Below are positions 1 through 4,615 of a stretch of DNA of 6,164 bases, piece by piece. Source of the DNA: Burkholderiales bacterium (lineage in GTDB: Bacteria; Actinomycetota; Thermoleophilia; Gaiellales; Gaiellaceae); the NCBI GenBank assembly GCA_025935595.1, contig JAICUZ010000166.1, forward strand, positions 1-6,164. The letters run 5' to 3'. The translations under genes were made by a program, and so were the position numbers. Positions within the stretch are counted from its first letter, which is position 1, and each line of letters starts with the position of its first letter. The notes below the pieces were generated by a model. The model was not told where the DNA came from and ran no database searches. It saw only the letters and a program-made list of their open reading frames with translations.

Positions 1-228
1 GAGCATCTTGGCGATTACGAACGCATCGCGAAGGCGCCGCACCGTCTCAGCGTCAGTCTCTCTGCTCCCCTCGCTCCATTGATTGACCGCCCTGGTTTCG
101 CGGACGGATGCCAGATAGGCAACTAGCCGCGCGCCGAGGAGCGCCCGCAACTCCATCACGAGCTCGCTAAACGGAAGGCGAACTGCCTCGGCATGTGCCG
201 GAAGGTCGGGCCTCGCAGCTGTCGACAT
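1..228 (-). CDS. XRE/MbcA/ParS-like antitoxin-type protein, N-terminal part (gene cut by left edge)
   Basis: Read on the minus strand, an ATG at 226-228 opens 76 uninterrupted codons to the window edge, so the 3' end is missing. The product begins MSTAARPDLPAHAEAVRLPF and then has a helical core. Residues about 22-76 include RALLGARLVAYLASVRETRA, a tryptophan (W51) after VNQ, and a charged helix ending VRRLRDAFVIAKML. I recognise this pattern from small actinobacterial DNA-binding proteins related to the Xre/MbcA/ParS antitoxins, which often precede a RES-domain or similar toxin; no such partner is visible here. The start is supported by AGGTGG at 235-240, six bases upstream, and by a promoter further up. 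Codon use is less G/C-biased than in the other genes (22 of 76 third positions are A/T, including CTA, GTA, AGA and TAT), which suggests a different history. Family assignment is by eye; role as an antitoxin is inference. Confidence 0.62.
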   Translation of the reverse strand, partial: MSTAARPDLPAHAEAVRLPFSELVMELRALLGARLVAYLASVRETRAVNQWSEGSRETDAETVRRLRDAFVIAKML

Positions 229-234
229 TCGAAT

Positions 235-240
235 CCACCT
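235..240 (-). promoter_or_regulatory. Ribosome binding site of the XRE-like gene
   Basis: AGGTGG on the minus strand lies six bases before the ATG at 226-228. It is a good Shine-Dalgarno match and supports this start over the internal GTG/ATG at codons 24-25. Confidence 0.6.
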
Positions 241-259
241 CGCGGTCGTCGTCATCCCA

Positions 260-294
260 GATATAGCACAGTCGTGATCACAGGTCAATCACAG
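260..294 (-). promoter_or_regulatory. Promoter of the XRE-like gene with CTGTG direct repeats
   Basis: On the minus strand a -35 TTGACC (283-288) is followed after exactly 17 bases by TATATC (260-265), preceded by TG one base upstream (extended -10). The predicted transcript would start near 253, leaving a short leader that contains the RBS at 235-240. The element CTGTG occurs three times, at 290-294, 279-283 and 267-271 (steps of 11 and 12 bases). The first two are longer, CTGTGATTGAC and CTGTGATCACGA, and the middle one contains the perfect palindrome GTGATCAC (274-281). The repeats overlap the -35 and the spacer, the usual place for an autorepressor to bind. That the XRE-like protein binds here is inference. 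Confidence 0.5.
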
Positions 295-297
295 CGT

Positions 298-343
298 AAA
301 AGCCGTGCTTGGTGTCTGACACCCTTGGTGTCAGACACCTTTT
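298..343 (-). terminator. Probable terminator after the oxidoreductase gene
   Basis: The oxidoreductase stop codon (TAG, 359-361 on the minus strand) is about 20 bases before the perfect 13-bp stem formed by 311-323 and 327-339. This is the expected place for a transcription terminator separating it from the XRE-like gene, which has its own promoter immediately beyond. On the minus strand no U-run follows the stem directly; the nearest TTTT is at 298-301, ten bases on. The plus strand does have TTTT right after the stem, but no plus-strand gene needs terminating here. Termination on the minus strand is therefore plausible but not textbook. Confidence 0.4.
308..339. repeat. Double palindrome: two tandem GGTGTCWGACACC units
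   Basis: Two 16-base direct repeats, CTTGGTGTCTGACACC (308-323) and CTTGGTGTCAGACACC (324-339), differ only at one base. Each 13-base GGTGTC-W-GACACC unit is itself a palindrome around its central base. Because the centre is T in one unit and A in the other, the two units are also exact reverse complements, giving a perfect 13-bp stem with a CTT loop. TTTT follows at 340-343 on the plus strand. The structure can act as a hairpin in RNA of either strand, or as a pair of protein-binding sites in DNA. Confidence 0.85.
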
Positions 344-358
344 CGCACTGCTGCTCGG

Positions 359-1360
359 CTAGGGCCAGGGCCAGTCGGTGCCGACGGCGAGCGGCTGCCC
401 GGCGACCGCGCTCGCGCGCGCGGCGACGCCCACGGCGACCGCGCGCCGGTCGTCGTCGAGGCCCGCACCCGACGGCGCACGCCCCGCGACCGTCGCCACG
501 AACGCCTCCAGCTCGCCGACGTACGCGTCCGTGAACAGCTCGCGGTAATCCTGCGGGAACCCGGCTGCGTCCGCCCGCGTCGCAACGCGGCCCGGTGCGG
601 GCTCGCCGACGAAGATCGATCCCTCGTCGCCGACCACCTCAGTCCGCACGTCGTGGCCCCACGGGCACGTGCGGGAGATGTGCAGCGCCGCGATCCCGCC
701 GCCGTCGAAGCGCACCGTCACCGCCGCGTTGTCGAGGTCGCCCATCGCCTCGAGCTCCGGGTACACCGAGCTCTGCCGGGCTGCGTGCACCTCGACCGGC
801 TCCTGGCCGAGGAACCAGCACGCCGCGTCGTAGTCGTGCGACGCCATGTCGAGCAGGAAGCCGCCGGCGGGAACCGGATCCTCCGGCTCCGGCGTCCGGA
901 CGTCGCGCGCGACGCCCACCACCATCAGCGGCCGTCCGATGTCGCCCGCCTCGATGCGCGCCTTCGCCTCCTGCCAGCGCGAGTCGAACCGCCGGTGGTA
1001 GCCGACCTGCACCACCGTGCCCGCCGCGGCCGCCGCCGCACGCACGGCGGACTGGCCTTCGAGCGTCGTCGCGCCGGGCTTCTCGAGGAACAGGTGCTTT
1101 CCGGCTCGGAGCACCTCGCAGGCGCGAGCAGCATGATCGATCGAGCGCGCCGCGACCACGACCGCGTCGACGTCCGGGGCCGCGAACAGCTCCTCGTAGC
1201 TGCACGCGCGCGCCCCGAGCTCCTGCGCGACGGAAACTGCCTGCTCCCGGCGGGTGGACGCGACGGCCACGAGCTCCGCGCCCGGCAGCCGCCGCGCGTT
1301 GCGGGCGTGGACGATGCCCATCCCGCCGAGGCCCGCCACTCCGAGTCTCACCCTTGACAC
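359..1360 (-). CDS. Gfo/Idh/MocA-family oxidoreductase (inositol 2-dehydrogenase-like)
   Basis: This is a 333-residue cytoplasmic NAD(P)-dependent dehydrogenase, the normal family length. The N-terminal Rossmann fold carries GLGGMG (residues 10-15, GxGxxG) followed by H18. The family EKP motif is at 93-95, with K94 matching the catalytic lysine. GYHRRFD lies at 120-126, and GGFLLDMASHDYD at 166-178 supplies D171 and H175, matching the Asp and His of the catalytic triad known from Bacillus IolG. The second strand ends in S35-T36-R37-R38 instead of the acidic residue usual for strict NAD users, so NADP use is possible (inference). The overall pattern resembles myo- or scyllo-inositol dehydrogenases, but the family covers many sugars and cyclitols and the substrate is not decided. 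The start is GTG (1358-1360); no clear Shine-Dalgarno precedes it, and a second in-frame GTG is at codon 4. It is divergent from the repressor/transporter operon and shares its control region. Confidence 0.88.
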   Translation of the reverse strand: MSRVRLGVAGLGGMGIVHARNARRLPGAELVAVASTRREQAVSVAQELGARACSYEELFAAPDVDAVVVAARSIDHAARACEVLRAGKHLFLEKPGATTLEGQSAVRAAAAAAGTVVQVGYHRRFDSRWQEAKARIEAGDIGRPLMVVGVARDVRTPEPEDPVPAGGFLLDMASHDYDAACWFLGQEPVEVHAARQSSVYPELEAMGDLDNAAVTVRFDGGGIAALHISRTCPWGHDVRTEVVGDEGSIFVGEPAPGRVATRADAAGFPQDYRELFTDAYVGELEAFVATVAGRAPSGAGLDDDRRAVAVGVAARASAVAGQPLAVGTDWPWP

Positions 1361-1378
1361 CGCGAACGTGACTATGAC
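1354..1378 (+). promoter_or_regulatory. Candidate promoter elements for the repressor/transporter operon
   Basis: TTGACA (1354-1359) is a perfect -35 box and TATGAC (1373-1378) a fair -10, but the 13-base spacer is too short for a standard promoter. If TATGAC is used, transcription would begin near 1385, at the first base of the operator pair, where a bound repressor would block initiation. The -10 overlaps the minus-strand CATAGT, so the two promoters would be back to back. Confidence 0.25.
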
Positions 1379-1400
1379 AGCGTCGCAATCGCTTGCGCAA
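1371..1400 (-). promoter_or_regulatory. Candidate promoter of the oxidoreductase gene
   Basis: On the minus strand CATAGT (1371-1376, 4 of 6 to TATAAT) lies 18 bases after TTGCGC (1395-1400, a weak -35). The transcript would start near 1364, only a few bases before the GTG at 1360, so the mRNA would be nearly leaderless. The -35 lies in the junction of the two LacI-type operators, so repressor binding would block it. Matches are modest. Confidence 0.3.
1385..1396. promoter_or_regulatory. LacI-type operator, copy 1
   Basis: GCAATCGCTTGC is a palindrome with GCAA/TTGC arms around a central CG, the typical architecture of LacI-family sites, where the hinge-helix leucine wedges into the central CG step. 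It directly abuts copy 2 and lies beside a LacI-family gene between divergent genes. Confidence 0.7.
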
Positions 1401-2421
1401 CCGTTTGCAGAACGGCCACGTCGTTACCCTCGCGGATGTCGCGAGGCGAGCAGGCGTTTCGGCGTCGACGGCTTCGCGCGCCCTGAACGGCCGCGGTGAG
1501 CTGTCCGACCAGACGCGCGCCGCAGTCGCCGACGCCGCACGCGCCCTCCAGTTCCAGCCCTCGCAGCTCGCCCGCTCGCTTCGCACGTCGACGACGCACA
1601 CGGTCGGCTTCGTGGTGCCCGACGTCTCCAGCCCGTTCTACGCGGCAGCGCTCAAGGGCGCCCAGACGACGCTGCACGACGCGGGCTATCGCACGCTGCT
1701 GATGGACTGCGAGCAATCCGCCGACCGCGAGATCGAGGCGCTGCAGACGCTGCTCGCGCACCGCGTCGACGGTCTGCTCGTCTCGACCGTCGGCCTCGGC
1801 CGCGAGCGATTCGAGGAAGTGACCGGTGGGCGGGTGCCGTGCGTGTTCTTCGACAGCTCGATCGTCGGGAGTGGCGAAGGCAGCGTGATCCTCGACAACT
1901 ACGCCGGCATCGACCTGCTCGTCGACCATTTCGTCGAGCACGGCCACCGGCGCATCGGGCTGCTCGCCGGGTCGCCGTCCGAGACGAGCGGCTTCGAGCG
2001 CCGTGCGGCGTTCGAGGCGGCGATGGCGCGGCACGAACCGCACGTCACGATCGCGGGGATCGCCGGCCGCGAGTGGAGCCTCCACGAGGGGACGCACGCA
2101 ACACACGAGCTCCTCGCGCTCGAGGAGCCGCCGACTGCGCTTGTCGCATCGAGTGTCGAGCTTGCGCTGGGAGCGATGCTCACGTGTCGCGAGCGCGGCG
2201 TGCGTATCCCGGACGACCTTGCGCTCGCAGCGTTCGACGACGCGTACTTCGCCGAGCTCCTCGATCCGCCACTCACCGCGGTCACGTATCGGCCGCGCGA
2301 GGTCGGCGAGGCGGCCGCGTCGCTGCTCGTGGAGGCGATGGGCGACGACGAGCCGGGAGCGCGCGACCTGAGATTCGACGTGCGGCTGATCGTCCGCGGC
2401 TCGTGCGGGTGCCCGCGATGA
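1393..2421 (+). CDS. LacI-family transcriptional repressor
   Basis: The 342-residue product has the standard LacI layout. A helix-turn-helix spans residues 12-34 (TLADVARRAGVSASTASRAL, then NGR). The hinge helix PSQLARSLRTS is at 56-66 with L59 as the likely minor-groove leucine, and a periplasmic-binding-protein-like effector domain runs from TVGFVVPDVSSPFY (70-83) to the end. The family motif GHRRIGLLAG is at 184-193 and the IPDDLALAAFDD region near 270-285. At 253-255 the usual N-D pair of sugar-binding members appears as S254-V255, so the effector may not be a simple sugar (inference). The reading frame is closed by a stop at 1375-1377, so only TTG 1393 or TTG 1405 can serve as starts; neither has a visible RBS and both lie in the operators. 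The stop overlaps the ATPase start (ATGA), so it is the first gene of the transporter operon and probably autoregulated. Confidence 0.92.
   Translation: MRNRLQNGHVVTLADVARRAGVSASTASRALNGRGELSDQTRAAVADAARALQFQPSQLARSLRTSTTHTVGFVVPDVSSPFYAAALKGAQTTLHDAGYRTLLMDCEQSADREIEALQTLLAHRVDGLLVSTVGLGRERFEEVTGGRVPCVFFDSSIVGSGEGSVILDNYAGIDLLVDHFVEHGHRRIGLLAGSPSETSGFERRAAFEAAMARHEPHVTIAGIAGREWSLHEGTHATHELLALEEPPTALVASSVELALGAMLTCRERGVRIPDDLALAAFDDAYFAELLDPPLTAVTYRPREVGEAAASLLVEAMGDDEPGARDLRFDVRLIVRGSCGCPR
1397..1408. promoter_or_regulatory. LacI-type operator, copy 2
   Basis: GCAACCGTTTGC has the same GCAA/TTGC arms and central CG as copy 1; ten of its twelve positions are symmetric. It follows copy 1 with no gap, giving a 12-base tandem repeat with consensus GCAAYCGYTTGC. 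It overlaps the only upstream in-frame start codons of the repressor (TTG at 1393 and 1405). Confidence 0.7.
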
Positions 2422-3512
2422 CGAGCCCGGCCGCGATCCGGCTAGTCGACGTCTCGAAGCACTACGGCACCCAGGTGGCGGTACGTCCGACGAACCTCGA
2501 GATCGGCGAGGGCGAGTTCTTCTGCCTGCTCGGCCCCTCCGGCTGCGGGAAGACGACGACGCTGAACCTGATCGGCGGGTTCGTCAACCCGTCGGCCGGC
2601 GAGATCTGGATCCGCGACGAGCGGGTCGAGACGCTGCCGCCGCACCGGCGGCGCGTCAACACCGTCTTCCAGTCGTATGCGCTGTTCCCGCACATGACGG
2701 TCGCCGACAACGTGGGCTTCGGCCTCAAGATGGCCCGCGTCCCGGCGTCGGAGTCGCGCGGGCGCATCGAGGAGGCGCTGCAACTCGTCGGGCTGCAGGA
2801 GTTCGGCGGCCGCGTCCCGGGGCAGCTGTCGGGCGGGCAGCAACAGCGTGTCGCGGTGGCGCGTGCGCTCGTCAACCGGCCGGCGGTGCTCCTGCTCGAC
2901 GAGCCGCTCGGCGCGCTCGACCTGAAGCTGCGGCATCGCCTGCAGATCGAGCTCGCGCAGATTCATCGCGACGTCGGCACCACGTTCGTCTATGTGACGC
3001 ATGACCAGGAGGAGGCGATGTCGATGGCCACCCGCATCGCCGTCATGTCGGAGGGGGCGATCCAGCAGATCGGGACGCCGAGCGAGATCTACTACCGACC
3101 GCAGTCGCGCTTCGTCGCGGACTTCATCGGCGAGTCGAACTTCCTCGACGTCTCGACGGAATCGGGCACGGCGCGCCTGGAAGACGGCCGTGGCGTGCCG
3201 TGCTCGGTGAATGGGTGGCAGGGGGGAACGAGAGCGACGTTGATGGTCCGGCCCGAGGTGGTGCGGCTGTTCACGGCCACCGACGCGCCGGACGGAGCGA
3301 TCCGGGGGCGGATCGTGCAGACGTCGTTCCTCGGCAGCGAGACCCGCGTCGCGATCGACTGCGACGCAAGTGACGCACCGCTGACCGCGGCGCAATTCGG
3401 TCGTGAACGCATCGCAGCCGGTGAACTCACCCCGGACAAGGAGGTAGCGCTTTGGTGGGACGCGCACGACGCAGTGCTTCTACCGATCCAGTCAAGTGAA
3501 GAGGAGGGTTAA
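2418..3512 (+). CDS. ABC transporter ATPase, PotA-like (polyamine/opine importer type)
   Basis: This 364-residue ATPase powers the importer encoded by the next three genes and sits on the cytoplasmic face of the permeases. Visible motifs are Walker A GPSGCGKTT (39-47), Q-loop Q85 in VFQSYALFPHMTV, signature LSGGQQQR (137-144), Walker B VLLLDE (157-162), D-loop GALD (165-168) and H-loop H195 in VTHDQEEA. The stretch IGTPSEIYYRPQSRFVADFI leads into a C-terminal TOBE-type regulatory domain, about residues 240-360, as in PotA, FbpC and CysA. The YALFPHMTV and PSEIYY wording is most like the spermidine/putrescine subgroup. The frame is open upstream to 1839, but that part overlaps the repressor in another frame. 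The ATG at 2418, which overlaps the repressor TGA as ATGA, begins exactly where homology is expected (MTSPAAIRLVDVSKHYG). No strong Shine-Dalgarno is seen, so translation is probably coupled. The stop is immediately followed by the binding-protein gene. Confidence 0.92.
   Translation: MTSPAAIRLVDVSKHYGTQVAVRPTNLEIGEGEFFCLLGPSGCGKTTTLNLIGGFVNPSAGEIWIRDERVETLPPHRRRVNTVFQSYALFPHMTVADNVGFGLKMARVPASESRGRIEEALQLVGLQEFGGRVPGQLSGGQQQRVAVARALVNRPAVLLLDEPLGALDLKLRHRLQIELAQIHRDVGTTFVYVTHDQEEAMSMATRIAVMSEGAIQQIGTPSEIYYRPQSRFVADFIGESNFLDVSTESGTARLEDGRGVPCSVNGWQGGTRATLMVRPEVVRLFTATDAPDGAIRGRIVQTSFLGSETRVAIDCDASDAPLTAAQFGRERIAAGELTPDKEVALWWDAHDAVLLPIQSSEEEG
3501..3507 (+). promoter_or_regulatory. Strong ribosome binding site of the binding-protein gene
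   Basis: GAGGAGG lies five bases before the GTG at 3513-3515 and inside the last codons of the ATPase gene. It is the best Shine-Dalgarno in the window and fits the need for more binding protein than membrane components. It fixes the GTG start. Confidence 0.8.
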
Positions 3513-4610
3513 GTGTCGATAACCGAAGGCCGGCTCTCCCGTGCCGACCTGCTGAAGGCCGGGGCCGCCGGCGCACTCGGGCTCACGTTCGCCGGCCCGG
3601 CGCTCGCGAAGGGCATGCGCATCGAGAGCACGACGCTCAACATGCTCACCTGGTCCGACCACTACGCGAACGACCAGCTGAAGGCCGTCGCGAAGGCGGT
3701 CGGCCTCCAGGGTCGTCCGACGTTGTTCAGCGACAACGCTGACGCGTACCTGAAGATCAAGCAGACCCACGGGCAGTTCGACATCGTGTCGGGCGACGCG
3801 CTCTGGGTCCCGAAGTACCACAAGGACGGTCTGACGACCTCCTTCCCGCTCTCGGAGATCGCCGCGTCGAAGCAGCTCTACTCGCTCGCGAGGACGTTCC
3901 CGTTCTGGAAGGACGGGTCGAACTACATGGGCTACCCGTTCTCGTGGTCGACCGTGCAGATCTACTACAACCCGAAGTACGTCAAGGTGAAGCCCGATTC
4001 GTGGCATGCCCTGCTCGACAAGAAGTACAGGGGCAAGATCTCGCTCGAGAACATCCCGACCGACATGATGGCGATCGCCGCCCGCGCGACCGGGGCGAAG
4101 AAGCCGTACTCGATGTCGAAGGCGGAGATCTCGCGGGCGAAGGCGTTCCTCAAGGAGTTCAAGCCGAACGTCTTGAAGCTCGCCTCGCAGAACAACGAGG
4201 TCGTGCGTGCGCTGGCCGACGGGTCGGCGTGGATCGGGATCACGAACCTCGGCACCGACGACCGCGTCAAGGACGCGGGCGGCCCGGTCGTCAAGACGGC
4301 GTACCCGAAGGAAGGAACGATCGGCTTCATCGACTCCGAGCAGATCGTGAAGGCGTCGAAGAACCACGACGCGTTCTTCAAGTTCGAGAACTCGATGCAG
4401 CAGGCGAAGTGGATCGCGAGGAACTTCATCACGAACGGTAGGCCGCTGTTCAACGAGCAGGCCTACAAGATCCTCGTCAACACCGGGCACGGCGACCGCG
4501 CCCGGCGGCAGTACTACAACGAGCCGGAGAACGCGCTCAAGATGACGATCAAGGGCCCGGCCGGTGACGAGCAGGCATACGTGGACGCCTTCAACGAGGT
4601 GTTCGGGTAG
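3513..4610 (+). CDS. Extracellular substrate-binding protein, PotD-like
   Basis: This 365-residue secreted protein captures the substrate and delivers it to the permeases. It starts at GTG directly after the ATPase stop. Residues 1-32 form a signal peptide: RLSRADLLK, a hydrophobic stretch AGAAGALGLTFAG, and a cleavage-type PALA at 29-32. There is no lipobox cysteine. SRADLLK looks like a Tat motif (SRRxFLK) with the second arginine replaced by alanine. The mature part has the PotD/PotF fold pattern: LNMLTWSDHY (42-51), FDIVSGDALWVPKY (89-102), GYPFSWSTVQIYYNPKYV (140-157), KYRGKISLENIPTDMM (171-186) and YPKEGTIGFIDS (264-275). Compared by eye with E. coli PotD, the aspartate that holds an amine (D257) is kept as D274. 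The flanking W255 is F272, and W229 seems to be replaced around T244. The ligand is therefore probably cationic, but not necessarily spermidine or putrescine. Confidence 0.88.
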   Translation: MSITEGRLSRADLLKAGAAGALGLTFAGPALAKGMRIESTTLNMLTWSDHYANDQLKAVAKAVGLQGRPTLFSDNADAYLKIKQTHGQFDIVSGDALWVPKYHKDGLTTSFPLSEIAASKQLYSLARTFPFWKDGSNYMGYPFSWSTVQIYYNPKYVKVKPDSWHALLDKKYRGKISLENIPTDMMAIAARATGAKKPYSMSKAEISRAKAFLKEFKPNVLKLASQNNEVVRALADGSAWIGITNLGTDDRVKDAGGPVVKTAYPKEGTIGFIDSEQIVKASKNHDAFFKFENSMQQAKWIARNFITNGRPLFNEQAYKILVNTGHGDRARRQYYNEPENALKMTIKGPAGDEQAYVDAFNEVFG

Positions 4611-4615
4611 ACCGA

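Noticed and set aside
308..339. CRISPR-like or transposon-end interpretation of the tandem repeat
   Set aside because: There are only two units with no spacer, no target duplication and no transposase or cas gene nearby.
193..534. Plus-strand open frame of 113 codons across the palindrome
   Set aside because: It crosses the double palindrome, is almost entirely Arg/Pro/Ala in its second half, has no RBS, and overlaps the oxidoreductase end.
639..1601. Long minus-strand open frame (320 codons) overlapping the oxidoreductase and repressor
   Set aside because: It is a shadow frame: Arg/Gly/Ala-rich, no family motifs, and it covers both a well-supported gene on the same strand and the operator region.
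1839..2417. Upstream extension of the ATPase reading frame
   Set aside because: The frame is open but overlaps the repressor in another phase, is Arg-rich without motifs, and ABC homology starts right after the ATG at 2418.
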